26,740 nt of DNA from a virus. Positions within the stretch are counted from its first letter, which is position 1. The number at the start of each line of letters is the position of its first letter. The notes under the pieces were generated by a model that saw only the letters and a program-made list of their open reading frames with translations, was not told the origin of the DNA and did not search any database. The DNA lies in IMG/VR virus record IMGVR_UViG_3300025896_000164, positions 1 to 26,740 of that record. One strand, 5' to 3'. A program made the position numbers and the translations under genes. Positions 1 through 8,166 of the stretch are shown one piece after another.

Positions 1-78
1 AGACCACTTTCAACAGTTTATAAACAAATACAAAAATTAAAGAAAAAAATTGACCAGATGGTCAAAGAATTAAATTAA
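1..78 (+). CDS. C-terminal end of an unknown protein (partial)
   Basis: The frame is open from the first base and stops at TAA 76-78, giving the last 25 residues, which begin RPLSTVYKQI and end MVKELN. The end is rich in lysine and could be a short helix or coiled coil. Its start lies left of the window. It is followed after 10 bases by the next gene on the same strand, which suggests the same transcription unit. No family can be named from this fragment. Confidence 0.55.
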   Translation, partial: RPLSTVYKQIQKLKKKIDQMVKELN

Positions 79-88
79 AAAAATATCT

Positions 89-355
89 ATGGATTTACAC
101 TACGAAATTATAATTAAAGGATTTTTGCTTGGATGGTTTATATCAGCATTCTCACCACTTCAAGATTGGTTAAATAAATTTAAAACAAACAAACTAATAC
201 TCGCTCTTGGTTGTCATAAGTGTATGAGCTTATGGTCAACAATCACACTTGGATTTATTATAACTTACTCTTTTTTGCCTTGGGAAGCATTAATAGCTTC
301 GCTTGGAGCTATGATATTTGATAAGGTGATTAATAGCTTCAAAATTTATTTGTAA
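89..355 (+). CDS. Small membrane protein with a CxxC motif
   Basis: This 88-residue protein has about three hydrophobic stretches, near residues 7-22, 34-40 and 48-75, so it is very likely in the inner membrane. A CHKC pair (Cys42, Cys45) followed by a conserved-looking SLW sits between hydrophobic segments. Small phage membrane proteins with an LxCxKCxxxW pattern (similar to DUF1360-type proteins) have this look, but I recognise the pattern only loosely. The start ATG follows an A-rich leader after the preceding stop. It lies upstream of the packaging genes. A holin-like or membrane-modifying role is possible, but nothing in the sequence proves it. Confidence 0.7.
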   Translation: MDLHYEIIIKGFLLGWFISAFSPLQDWLNKFKTNKLILALGCHKCMSLWSTITLGFIITYSFLPWEALIASLGAMIFDKVINSFKIYL

Positions 356-400
356 TACATTATGGGACAATTTTTATATAAAAACAATAAACAAAACAAT

Positions 401-736
401 ATGAGAACAAAAGAAGAAATGACACAGGAAGATTTTGAGGCATTTAAAAAACACAAGAAAATGTTTCAATACAACCAAGAAGAAACAAATGAATTATTAA
501 ATCTTGTTCGTTTATATATTAACCCCAATCAACCACATTGTCCAAGTTGTACAAATGCGCTACGTAAGGTAAAAACAGATGCAAATGATTATTTAAATAG
601 AAATGAAGAGTTTTTTGATAAAAAATTTGCTTTAGCTATTGTTCAAGAAGAAATTATTGAGCAAACACAATTGGATGTAGCAAAAGCAGAAGTTGAAGAG
701 TATAAAGGTAAAAGAGGTAGACCAAAGAAAAAATAA
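401..736 (+). CDS. Small protein with CxxC and a C-terminal AT-hook
   Basis: The protein has 111 residues from the chosen ATG at 401. An earlier in-frame ATG at 362 would add 13 residues, but 401 is preceded by the genome's usual leader (aataaacaaaacaat) and by a TTTATATAAAA stretch like the promoter motif seen elsewhere. The middle holds CPSC, a single CxxC pair that could be half of a zinc site or act in a dimer. The C-terminus is KGKRGRPKKK, a classic AT-hook core (RGRP) that binds the minor groove of AT-rich DNA. The rest is acidic and helical. Because it sits just before the tRNA and the terminase genes, a role in DNA binding during packaging or in late gene control is a reasonable guess. 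I do not recognise the family. Confidence 0.72.
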   Translation: MRTKEEMTQEDFEAFKKHKKMFQYNQEETNELLNLVRLYINPNQPHCPSCTNALRKVKTDANDYLNRNEEFFDKKFALAIVQEEIIEQTQLDVAKAEVEEYKGKRGRPKKK

Positions 737-746
737 TAAAATATAA

Positions 747-754
747 ATATTTAT
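747..754 (+). promoter_or_regulatory. ATATTTAT motif upstream of tRNA-Cys
   Basis: The core ATATTTAT is part of the palindrome TATAAATATTTATA and lies 17 nt before the first base of the tRNA. Because a tRNA has no start codon, this copy argues that the recurring motif is a promoter element and not a translation signal. Confidence 0.5.
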
Positions 755-763
755 ATAATAACC

Positions 764-837
764 GTTGATGTGGCTGAGTGGCTGTAGGTACCTGATTGCA
801 ACCCAGGAAAACGGGAGTTCGAATCTCTCCATCAACT
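764..837 (+). tRNA. tRNA-Cys (anticodon GCA)
   Basis: A 74-nt cloverleaf can be drawn by hand. The acceptor stem GTTGATG (764-770) pairs perfectly with CATCAAC (830-836). The anticodon stem is CCTGA/CCAGG with one A-C mismatch at the loop end. The loop is TTGCAAC with T33 and anticodon GCA. The variable loop is AAAAC, and the T arm is GGGAG-TTCGAAT-CTCTC with one G-T pair. The discriminator base is T (837), the known cysteine identity base U73. CCA is not encoded. The D stem is weak (GCT with GGT, including a wobble). It would decode TGT and TGC codons. It lies between a small gene and the terminase small subunit, with its own promoter-like motif. Confidence 0.88.
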
Positions 838-848
838 CACTAGTAATT

Positions 849-1280
849 ATGGCAAAACAAAAAATAAATAAACCTTTAACTACAGAAGAAGAAAAATTCT
901 GCAGACATTACGCTGATTTTGGAAATGGAAGACAAGCATTTATGTATGCTTGGCCTAATTCTAATTTTAACTCTTCTAGTGAATTGGCTTCTAGACTATT
1001 GAAGAAAGTAGATATAGATGCAAGGATTCAACAACATAGAGAAGAAGTAGCAGTTCAATTTAATCAAACTAAAGAAGGAACTATACGTGACTTAATAATT
1101 GCTGCAGAAGAAGCAAAAAAGGCATTTCAATTTGCAGCTTATGCAAAAATAAGAGATATGGTTATTAAACTGGTTGGATTCTATGAACCAGAAAAACACG
1201 AACACTCAGGTTCAATTGACCTTAATTTAAAAACTCCTGGATTAGATTCAGATGAAGATGATGACGACTCAGATGAATAA
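849..1280 (+). CDS. terS: Terminase small subunit
   Basis: This 143-residue protein begins MAKQKINKPLTTEEEKFCRHYADFGNG and continues RQAFMYAWP. That matches the Terminase_2 pattern (LTxxxxxFcxxYxxxxNxxxAxxxA), an N-terminal helix-turn-helix that recognises the packaging site on phage DNA. A helical oligomerisation region follows, then a very acidic tail (SDEDDDDSDE) that could contact the large subunit. A longer frame reaches back to 765 but would run through the tRNA, so the ATG at 849 is chosen. The end overlaps the start of the terminase large subunit, the usual arrangement. It acts in the cytoplasm, in packaging of concatemeric DNA. Confidence 0.85.
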   Translation: MAKQKINKPLTTEEEKFCRHYADFGNGRQAFMYAWPNSNFNSSSELASRLLKKVDIDARIQQHREEVAVQFNQTKEGTIRDLIIAAEEAKKAFQFAAYAKIRDMVIKLVGFYEPEKHEHSGSIDLNLKTPGLDSDEDDDDSDE

Positions 1281-2499
1281 TATAAATGTAATATTCCCAA
1301 AGCTTTACAAAGCTCAAAGGCAGGTTGTAAAATCCTGCCTTTTTGGTGATGATAAATATATAACTCTAAACGGCTCACGTCAAATAGGAAAAACATTCAT
1401 ATTATCTTATCTTGCTTTATATTGGGCATTATCAGAAAAAGATGCTCATATAATGATTGTAAGCCCAACTGATGCACAAGTTAAGAAAATATATGACCAG
1501 ATAATTGAAACGATTGGAGAAGGCTATAAAACACTTTTAAAAACATCTAAACAATCATCTGGCTCAGCTAAAATGATGTTTAAAACTGGTTCAGCTATTC
1601 TATTCCGTTCAGCAGAATCAGAGAACTCTTTAAGAGGTTATTCAAATACACACCTTCTTCTTGATGAGTGTGCATTTATAAAAGAATCTACTTGGCAAAC
1701 AATATTGGCTCCAACACTTTCTGTTCGTGGAAAGAAGGTTTTTTTCTGTTCAACTCCAAAAGGATTGAATTTCTTCCATAAAATGTATTCAACTGGACTT
1801 GGAAGTGAACCTGGTTATAAATCTTTTAAGATAACTTATCATCAAAACCCATATGCTAAACAAGGTTTTATTGAACAACAAAGGCAAGTATTACCAGATG
1901 ATGTTTTTCGTCAGGAATATTTAGGTGAGTTTATAGATGCATCAAGTGTATTTAAAAATATTGATGAACTAGCCATTCTTAAAAGAAGAGATACAAAAAC
2001 TTTAGCAGAAACAATTACAATAGGTGTAGATATTGCTTTTAAGAAGGATTATACCGTTGCTGTCGCCTTGAATGATGAAGGAGATATGGTTGATTATATA
2101 AGATTTAATAATGAAGATACACTTATTGTTGTAAAAAACATTAAAGATTTTATAAATAAATGGCAGCCACAAAAAACAATAATAGAAGATAACAATCAAG
2201 GTCTTCCTATTATTCATCTATTACAAAATGAAGGATGTTTAATTACTCCATTTAATACAAATACATCTACAAAACCAGATTTAATTAATGAGCTTATGGT
2301 TGCTTTTAATAAGAAAGAAATAAGATTAATTAATGAAGATATTATTAAAGAAGAGTTTAAAAGCTTTACATATTTATTATCAAAAACTGGTAAGGTACAA
2401 TTTGCTGCAGCTTATGGACACGATGATATTGTAATGGCTACAGCTTTTGCTTATAAAGGTAAAGTAAAAGGATTTTATAGACCAACAATGTGGTCCTAA
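1273..2499 (+). CDS. terL: Terminase large subunit (packaging ATPase and nuclease)
   Basis: The protein has about 408 residues. The ATPase domain shows Walker A GSRQIGKT (about residues 34-41), Walker B LLLDE (128-132) with the catalytic Glu, and the coupling motif FCSTPKG (about 159-164). The C-terminal RNase H-like nuclease shows its acidic residues in GVDIAFKKDY (about 251), IIEDNNQG (about 303) and GHDDIVMA (about 381). It docks on the portal, pumps DNA into the prohead and cuts the concatemer. Start choice: ATG 1273 overlaps the terS stop by 8 bases. ATG 1252 is also in frame and adds seven residues from the Asp-rich terS tail, so I prefer 1273. Length and motifs are complete and typical. 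Confidence 0.95.
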   Translation: MNNINVIFPKLYKAQRQVVKSCLFGDDKYITLNGSRQIGKTFILSYLALYWALSEKDAHIMIVSPTDAQVKKIYDQIIETIGEGYKTLLKTSKQSSGSAKMMFKTGSAILFRSAESENSLRGYSNTHLLLDECAFIKESTWQTILAPTLSVRGKKVFFCSTPKGLNFFHKMYSTGLGSEPGYKSFKITYHQNPYAKQGFIEQQRQVLPDDVFRQEYLGEFIDASSVFKNIDELAILKRRDTKTLAETITIGVDIAFKKDYTVAVALNDEGDMVDYIRFNNEDTLIVVKNIKDFINKWQPQKTIIEDNNQGLPIIHLLQNEGCLITPFNTNTSTKPDLINELMVAFNKKEIRLINEDIIKEEFKSFTYLLSKTGKVQFAAAYGHDDIVMATAFAYKGKVKGFYRPTMWS

Positions 2500-2517
2500 A
2501 AAAAATAAAAAAGTAAA

Positions 2518-2525
2518 ATATTTAT
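2518..2525 (+). promoter_or_regulatory. ATATTTAT motif upstream of the homing endonuclease
   Basis: The core ATATTTAT is followed by ATAAAAC and lies 30 nt before the ATG at 2548, in the short gap after terL. Its form (AAAATATTTATATAAAA) matches the copy before the tape measure at 11403. Confidence 0.4.
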
Positions 2526-2547
2526 ATAAAACAAAATTATAATTTAA

Positions 2548-3138
2548 ATGAGCAAAATTCAAATTTATACACTAGATTGCCCAGATGAGAATATACCTAA
2601 ATATGTAGGTGTTACAATAAGAAAATTAGAAACTAGACTTGTTGAGCATATTTATAGTGGAAATAGAAAAGGTAAAAAAAATCTTAAATCTTCTTGGATT
2701 AAAGGCTTATTAAATAAAGGAAAGAAGCCTTTAATAAATTTATTAGATATAGTCGAAGAAAAAGATTGGCAATTTTGGGAACAATATTATATAAGTTTAT
2801 TTAAAAGTTTTGGCTTTAAATTAAAAAACTCAGATGATGGAGGGTATAGACGAATAACTTTTTTTACTTCAGAAGAAACTAAAAAAAAGATATCACTAAA
2901 AATGAAATGTCATCCTTCTTTAAAAAAGAAAAAAGGCCCTATGAGTATATTACATAAAAATAAAATCAAAAAATCATCATTATTAACATTTAAAGAAAAG
3001 TGTAATATAACAGATGAATTAATTAAGCAAATATATATTAATATTGATATAAACGGTTTTAGTATGAGAAAAACAGCAAGAGTTTTAAATTCTACTTATA
3101 ATAGAGTTAGGTCAGTTTATAAATTAAAAAAATATTAA
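2548..3138 (+). CDS. GIY-YIG homing endonuclease with NUMOD3-like tail
   Basis: This 196-residue protein starts with the GIY-YIG nuclease core: IYTL (residues 6-9) and KYVGVT (18-23), then ETRLVEHI with a candidate catalytic Arg30. WEQYYI follows with a candidate Glu78, and the domain ends LKNSDDGG. SEETKKKIS (about 108-116) and the similar basic segment after it match NUMOD3 repeats that bind the minor groove. The C-terminus (TDELIKQIY ... FSMRKTARVLN) looks like a helix-turn-helix. The gene is free-standing, has its own promoter-like motif, and sits between terL and the next structural gene. It is more AT-rich and lysine-rich than its neighbours, as expected for a mobile gene. Such enzymes cut alleles lacking the gene so that it spreads. 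I see no intron boundaries in terL. Confidence 0.85.
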   Translation: MSKIQIYTLDCPDENIPKYVGVTIRKLETRLVEHIYSGNRKGKKNLKSSWIKGLLNKGKKPLINLLDIVEEKDWQFWEQYYISLFKSFGFKLKNSDDGGYRRITFFTSEETKKKISLKMKCHPSLKKKKGPMSILHKNKIKKSSLLTFKEKCNITDELIKQIYINIDINGFSMRKTARVLNSTYNRVRSVYKLKKY

Positions 3139-3140
3139 TT

Positions 3141-5825
3141 ATGGTAGCATTAACATTTAACCAAATAATAGAAGTAATAAAGGATATCGCTGTGCGTCAT
3201 CCAAATATAAATTCATCCTATTTAGGAAAAAACTGGGAACTTGAGAATCAGTCTATTGACGTTATTTATCCAGTACTTCAGTTTTATCCTGAATCTGCTA
3301 GAATGCCTGAGAATGATAATAATGAATATAAAATTATTGAGCTAGATTTGAGATTTCGTCTAATTGACCGTGTATTTCAAGGTGAAGGTAATGAAAAAGA
3401 TACTCTTTCAGATATGCTTACTGTAGCTAAAGATGTTATAAATGAGATAAATAGACATCCTTACTATAAAAATTCTTATATTAAATTAATAAATAATATT
3501 AACTTCACTCCAATAGAAGAACAGGGAACTGATTTTACAGCTGGACAAGAATTTCTATTAACTTTAAAGATTTTAAATTACAATACATTTTGCGGACTTC
3601 CATTCGATGGAATTCCAGGGTTCTCAGTTCCAGGAGTTGATTTTACAGGTGGAACTTATAATACACAGTTCTTGACTTGTTCAACTGTTACAGGTTGCAC
3701 TTCATTTCAAGACTATATAACAAACGCAATTGATGCAGGTGATACAAATGACATCACAAGGATTCAAAGTGGTTTAAACACATATACAGGTGGTACAGGA
3801 AACAATCCAACTATTAATATAAGTGCAGCAACATTAACCTATTTAAGTGCATCAACAATAAGTGGTGGAACATTTTATTCTGGGTCAACACCTTTACAAA
3901 CCATTTTAAGTGATTTTGTGCCTTATTCAGGTGCAACGAATAATGTTAACTTGAATTCAAAGACACTTACAACTTCAAATGTAAATTATAATGATTCGAA
4001 TTTATATTTAACTACAAATATTAGCAAAATAACTTCAACTGATAATGTAAATAATAGAACATTTGAATCTGGTGTTAATGGTGATTTACGTGTGTCAAAT
4101 TTGAATATTTATGATAATAAAACAAACATAAGTTGCAGAAGTGAACAATATGCATACGAAAGTTTTCTTGGTCAAAGCTGGTTAGCTCAAAGTGGTTTAA
4201 CAGAAAGTCAATTAATACATACGCAAAATTTATTTGCTCTAACATATCAATCATTTTCACAAATACCTTTTAGAGTTGATAGAGATAATATAAATGGTTC
4301 TGGTATAATAAAAACACAACCTACATTTGATTATATAACAAATTCAAATCAATTAAATGGATTGGTTGGTGTAAACTCAACTGGTGAATTATTTAACTCT
4401 GGAATTATAACAAATAATGGTGGGTTGTCCGCAACAACAATAAGTGGTGGAACATTTTATTCTGGGTCAACACCATTACAGTCAATAATCACAAACATAG
4501 TAACTGCATCAACATTAACAGGGTCATATTTGGATTTGTCAGGTGGAACAGTAACAGGTATAACAACATTTACTCAAGGTTTATCTGCAAACTCGTTTTC
4601 AGCAACAAGTGGAAGTATAAAAAGTTCTGGATTGATTATAAGAAACCCAGCAAATACATTTAGCAATATTATTGTTTCATCTGCTATTGTAGCAAATAGA
4701 AACTTTACACTACCATTAATCACTTCAAATGATACATTTGTAACTGCTGCATTCGCTCAAACATTAACAAGTAAAACTTTAACTTCCCCTGTAATTAACA
4801 CACAGATAACAGGGAATATTGTTAATGGCACAATAAATACAACAAATAGATTAGTTGGTGAAACTGCAACACAAACATTATCAAATAAAACTGCTGTAAC
4901 CTTATCTGCTGGGACATTATCAGCAACATCAATATTTGTTCAAGGATTAACTGCAAATACAATTAACACAAGTGCAGTAACACATTCAACAAACATCTTA
5001 AACCAGATAGGAACAACTTCAACAAACTATGGAACAAGAACAGATGCAAGTGGATTTAAGATTGCAAAAACATCAAACCTAACAACAGCAAATTCATTTC
5101 CATTCTATCTTGAAGGTTCTGCAAGTGGCAGATATATGAGATATAATGCAAATACATTTGATGTAATAACAGCAGCAGAAACTGCTTTAAATGTATTGGT
5201 TCAAGGTTCGTCTGTCAATCCAGCAATATATGCACATAAAGCAGATAATGGAAACAACGGACCTGTAATGAGAGTTTCAAGGGGCGTAGGCTCAGCATCA
5301 AATTCATTTAACTATGCATCAATTGCTTTCGGCCTGCCAGATGTATTAAGCGTGTTTACATCTGTGGAAGATTCGGCTTTAATAAAAGCCTATTGGAATA
5401 AAAACGCAACAACCACAACTTCAACACAATTTTCAGAGCTTTCTTTTGAAACCAAGAATGCTGGTGTATTGGTTACGCCTTTAAAATTAAGTGCAAATAC
5501 AGCTACATTAACTGGTGTTTTATATACACCAGTTTCATCACAATCAAACACAACTTCTGCATATACAATAAACTGTGCAACTTCAAACATAATTGAATTC
5601 ACAGCAACAACCGCTTGTACATTATCATATTCAGGTGCAAGTGAAGGACAATATAAATTTATTATTAATAATTATAGTGCTTACACAGTAACCTTTGCAA
5701 CTGGTGCAACTTGGTATTCAAACCTTGGTGTTCAACCTAACATCACAGGTCTGGTCTATATAGATGCTGTTTATTCAAAAGGGAGAATGTTTATAAATGA
5801 ATTAGAGAGTATGCAACAAATTTAA
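3141..5825 (+). CDS. Tail fibre-like protein with an N-terminal virion-assembly domain
   Basis: This 894-residue protein has two unlike parts. Residues 1 to about 155 are globular alpha/beta (MVALTFNQIIEVIKDI ... LTLKILNY) and resemble small tail-terminator or neck-type proteins of Bacteroidota phages. I infer this from shape and context only. From about 160 it becomes Thr/Ser/Asn/Gly-rich and repetitive, as in trimeric phage fibres. ISGGTFYSGSTPLQ appears twice (about 240 and 434), and TLTSKTLTSPVIN is typical of fibre beta-repeats. The last 80 residues (from SAYTINCATSN) form a distinct beta-rich tip. It starts 2 bases after the endonuclease stop and is followed closely by a lectin-type protein, so host recognition is its likely task. 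Confidence 0.75.
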   Translation: MVALTFNQIIEVIKDIAVRHPNINSSYLGKNWELENQSIDVIYPVLQFYPESARMPENDNNEYKIIELDLRFRLIDRVFQGEGNEKDTLSDMLTVAKDVINEINRHPYYKNSYIKLINNINFTPIEEQGTDFTAGQEFLLTLKILNYNTFCGLPFDGIPGFSVPGVDFTGGTYNTQFLTCSTVTGCTSFQDYITNAIDAGDTNDITRIQSGLNTYTGGTGNNPTINISAATLTYLSASTISGGTFYSGSTPLQTILSDFVPYSGATNNVNLNSKTLTTSNVNYNDSNLYLTTNISKITSTDNVNNRTFESGVNGDLRVSNLNIYDNKTNISCRSEQYAYESFLGQSWLAQSGLTESQLIHTQNLFALTYQSFSQIPFRVDRDNINGSGIIKTQPTFDYITNSNQLNGLVGVNSTGELFNSGIITNNGGLSATTISGGTFYSGSTPLQSIITNIVTASTLTGSYLDLSGGTVTGITTFTQGLSANSFSATSGSIKSSGLIIRNPANTFSNIIVSSAIVANRNFTLPLITSNDTFVTAAFAQTLTSKTLTSPVINTQITGNIVNGTINTTNRLVGETATQTLSNKTAVTLSAGTLSATSIFVQGLTANTINTSAVTHSTNILNQIGTTSTNYGTRTDASGFKIAKTSNLTTANSFPFYLEGSASGRYMRYNANTFDVITAAETALNVLVQGSSVNPAIYAHKADNGNNGPVMRVSRGVGSASNSFNYASIAFGLPDVLSVFTSVEDSALIKAYWNKNATTTTSTQFSELSFETKNAGVLVTPLKLSANTATLTGVLYTPVSSQSNTTSAYTINCATSNIIEFTATTACTLSYSGASEGQYKFIINNYSAYTVTFATGATWYSNLGVQPNITGLVYIDAVYSKGRMFINELESMQQI
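3853..3892 (+). repeat. 40-bp exact direct repeat, copy 1
   Basis: This copy is identical to 4435-4474 over 40 bases, starting caacaataagtggtggaaca. It lies inside the fibre gene and encodes TISGGTFYSGST. Identity at the DNA level, including third positions, points to recent duplication or recombination between fibre modules. Confidence 0.9.
4435..4474 (+). repeat. 40-bp exact direct repeat, copy 2
   Basis: This is the second copy of the repeat at 3853-3892, in the same frame of the fibre gene and 582 bases further on. Recombination between the copies would delete 194 residues in frame. Confidence 0.9.
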
Positions 5826-5831
5826 ACCAAT

Positions 5832-6515
5832 ATGCCTAAACACAAGCACATAATTCAAAATGATTTATTACTGCATTATGATATTGGTAATGTTAGAAGT
5901 TGTAAATCTGGGAGCACAACAGTTCTTGATTTAAAGAACACATATAATGGAACAATAAATGGTGGTGCAGCCTATAACACAGCAAATGGTGGTTGCCTCA
6001 TATTTGATGGTGTTAATGATTACATCAATAGTGGAAACGTATCTGTTTTAGGATTAACAACTGGCGGAACAGTTTCCATTTGGGTTTATGTTCCAAGTCC
6101 GTATGTTGGTGATGATTGGCCAAATATAATAAGTAAAGGTGGGTCAGCAGGATGGGATTCAAACGGGTGGTCAATTTATTATTTTAAAAGTGCAGCATAT
6201 AATCCAGGTGTTTCAATTAGAAATGGTGCAAATATTCATAATTTACAATACCCACCAAGAACGGCAAATAAATTTGTAAACTACACATCTACATTTGGTG
6301 ATGGCTATCTTAAGTATTATGTTGATGGTGTTTTTAAAGCACAAGTTGCTGTGGCTGTTAACCCAGCAGCAAATTCAGACCCAGTTACAATTATGAGAGG
6401 ACCAACAGCATATTATCTGGGTGGTCGTGTTTCACAAGCCTTAATATATAATAGACCATTAACAGCAACAGAAGTTTTATATAACTATAACGCCACAAAA
6501 TACAGATATAGATAA
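5832..6515 (+). CDS. LamG/concanavalin-like lectin-domain tail protein
   Basis: This 227-residue protein is made almost wholly of one LamG/Laminin_G_3-type jelly roll. The usual landmarks are visible in order: LIFDGVNDYI (about 56-65), VSIWVYV (81-87), YYVDGVFKAQV, the YLGGRVSQALIYNR strand, and the closing PLTATEV. This fold binds sugars, and in phages it is found on tail fibres or as virion decoration. The gene begins 6 bases after the fibre-like gene and is followed 2 bases later by the next, so it belongs to the tail operon. Binding to a cell-surface glycan is inferred. I see no enzyme active site. Confidence 0.85.
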   Translation: MPKHKHIIQNDLLLHYDIGNVRSCKSGSTTVLDLKNTYNGTINGGAAYNTANGGCLIFDGVNDYINSGNVSVLGLTTGGTVSIWVYVPSPYVGDDWPNIISKGGSAGWDSNGWSIYYFKSAAYNPGVSIRNGANIHNLQYPPRTANKFVNYTSTFGDGYLKYYVDGVFKAQVAVAVNPAANSDPVTIMRGPTAYYLGGRVSQALIYNRPLTATEVLYNYNATKYRYR

Positions 6516-6517
6516 TT

Positions 6518-6820
6518 ATGTTAGAAAACACAGAAAAAGAATTAAAAGCATTAGCACCTAAACTTGAATCTTATTTAAAAAGTATGATTCAAGCAAGAGG
6601 ACTTGTTGATTCTGGAAATTTATTAAAGTCAATTTCTGTTTCATTTGTCGATAAAGGTGGAAGTTTAGAACTTTCAGTTGAAGCTGCTGATTATATAAAA
6701 TATGTAGATGATGGAAAGTTATTAGAAGATTTTCTAAACTATGCAAAAACAGAGATTTCTGAAACGATTGTAAAATCCGCTCAAAAAGATTTAATTAACA
6801 AATTTAAAATAAATAAATAA
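6518..6820 (+). CDS. HK97 gp10-like head-tail/tail completion protein
   Basis: This short 100-residue protein has the pattern of gp10-like tail completion proteins. It starts with a helix, continues GLVDSGNLLKSISVSF (about 28-43), and has a beta strand with an aromatic end in AADYIKYVDDGK (about 57-67). A long C-terminal helix follows. In that family LxxSGxLxxSI and AxYxxYVExG are the usual landmarks. Such proteins sit at the neck between connector and tail tube. The gene is packed tightly between the lectin gene and the next tail gene. The match is by motif only, so the assignment is moderate. Confidence 0.6.
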   Translation: MLENTEKELKALAPKLESYLKSMIQARGLVDSGNLLKSISVSFVDKGGSLELSVEAADYIKYVDDGKLLEDFLNYAKTEISETIVKSAQKDLINKFKINK

Positions 6821-6821
6821 A

Positions 6822-8120
6822 ATGGCAATTTCTATACTTTCTCAACCACATTCAGCCTCAACAGTTTATAATGAACATTGGTTAAATGTTTATTCTACAA
6901 ATGTTCTTGGTCAGAATTTTTCATATATATTTGATATATACACAGGTTCGACAGCAACAACAAAGATTGCTCGTTATAGAATATCTCCATATCCTTCTTC
7001 AGCAAATGGGTATTTAAATCCAAATAAAACTCTTGAGAAGTATTTGACATCTGATAAAAATTTTACAATGTCAGGTATATCTACTGCTCCTAATTCAATC
7101 ATTCAATATTTCATAAATATTGGTGAGGAGTATGGACCATCAACAGCTCCGCTTGTTGTATATCCAAATTTAGCTTCAATGTCTGGTTATTCATTTAATG
7201 GAGTTGCTCAGTATGAAGATTTGGCATCTGGTTATTATAACTCATATATTGGTACATTTACTTTAACAGGAGCATCAACTTCTTTAATTCCATATCCAGG
7301 CCCAACAGTAACAAAATTCTTAACAGAGAAGCCAAATGGAGATATTCCAATTCAACCAAATGAGAGAGAAACTCTTGGTTATTTAAATATAAATAATGAT
7401 ATTAATTACATACGATTGGTAACTCTTCCTACATCAGGTGGGTCTGAGATATTTTATATATCAAATAATACAATTTCTGCTACAACAAGTGATGATAGAC
7501 GTTTAAATATTATTGGTGTTGGTGTTCCAAACTTATTGGAGATACCTAATAGTGCAATATTTATTAAGAGTGGATTAACACTTGTAAATTCAACTCAGCC
7601 TTTAATTAATACAGCAACAACAAGTCAATATAAAATTTGTGCTGTTGAGCCTGATTATTTAAGTGCAGATATAGAAAAATCCTTAACATATACATATAAT
7701 ATTTATGAAAATTGTTCTAAATATAATACAATCCGTATATGTTTTTTAAATCGTCACGGTCAGTTTGATTTCTATTCTTTTAATAAAGTATCAAGAAAGA
7801 CATATAATTCAGAAAGAAAGACATTTACAAAATTATTGGCTCCAAATTATACACTTGGTTCAGCTGGAAAAACTGTATATGATGTTTCTGGAACAAAATC
7901 AATGACAGTAAATACTGATTATATTGACCAGGAGACTGGAAGTTGGTTGGCATTTGAGTTGCTTTATACAAAAGAAGCTTATGAGATAAGAAATGGAAAT
8001 CAATTAATTCCAATAATTATTGATAGAAATTCTATTGAAGATATATATGAGATTAATGGTGTCCCAATTCAATATCAATTTAATTATACTTATGCTAACG
8101 CTATAAGAGGACAAAGATAA
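6822..8120 (+). CDS. Phage tail protein of unknown fold (Bacteroidota-phage type)
   Basis: The protein has 432 residues, is beta-rich, and lacks signal peptides or membrane segments. The opening (MAISILSQPHSASTVYNEHW) and the section on RYRISPYPSSANGY with LNPNKTLEKYL recall a family seen beside the tape measure in Bacteroidota phages, where the first strand block is followed by an FD-type domain. I recall the family only as a virion protein of unknown function. The middle has a 'TEKPNGDIPIQPNERETLGYL' style beta block. The C-terminal third (YNIYENCSKYNTIRICFLNRHG ... YEINGVPIQYQF) looks like a separate domain. Its place before the 1060-residue tail protein suggests a tail-tip or baseplate hub component. 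Confidence 0.6.
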   Translation: MAISILSQPHSASTVYNEHWLNVYSTNVLGQNFSYIFDIYTGSTATTKIARYRISPYPSSANGYLNPNKTLEKYLTSDKNFTMSGISTAPNSIIQYFINIGEEYGPSTAPLVVYPNLASMSGYSFNGVAQYEDLASGYYNSYIGTFTLTGASTSLIPYPGPTVTKFLTEKPNGDIPIQPNERETLGYLNINNDINYIRLVTLPTSGGSEIFYISNNTISATTSDDRRLNIIGVGVPNLLEIPNSAIFIKSGLTLVNSTQPLINTATTSQYKICAVEPDYLSADIEKSLTYTYNIYENCSKYNTIRICFLNRHGQFDFYSFNKVSRKTYNSERKTFTKLLAPNYTLGSAGKTVYDVSGTKSMTVNTDYIDQETGSWLAFELLYTKEAYEIRNGNQLIPIIIDRNSIEDIYEINGVPIQYQFNYTYANAIRGQR

Positions 8121-8147
8121 TTATTAAATACAAAGAATAAAAAAAGC

Positions 8148-8155
8148 ATATTTAT
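8148..8155 (+). promoter_or_regulatory. ATATTTAT motif upstream of the 1060-residue tail protein
   Basis: GCATATTTATAAAG lies 19 nt before the ATG at 8167, in a 46-bp gap. This form, with C before the core, resembles the minus-strand copies at 24589 and 25212. Confidence 0.4.
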
Positions 8156-8166
8156 AAAGAAAAATT

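Noticed and set aside
765-848. Upstream extension of the terminase small subunit frame to an ATG at 765
   Set aside because: This stretch is the tRNA-Cys; the cloverleaf is convincing and an ATG at 849 with a normal leader exists.
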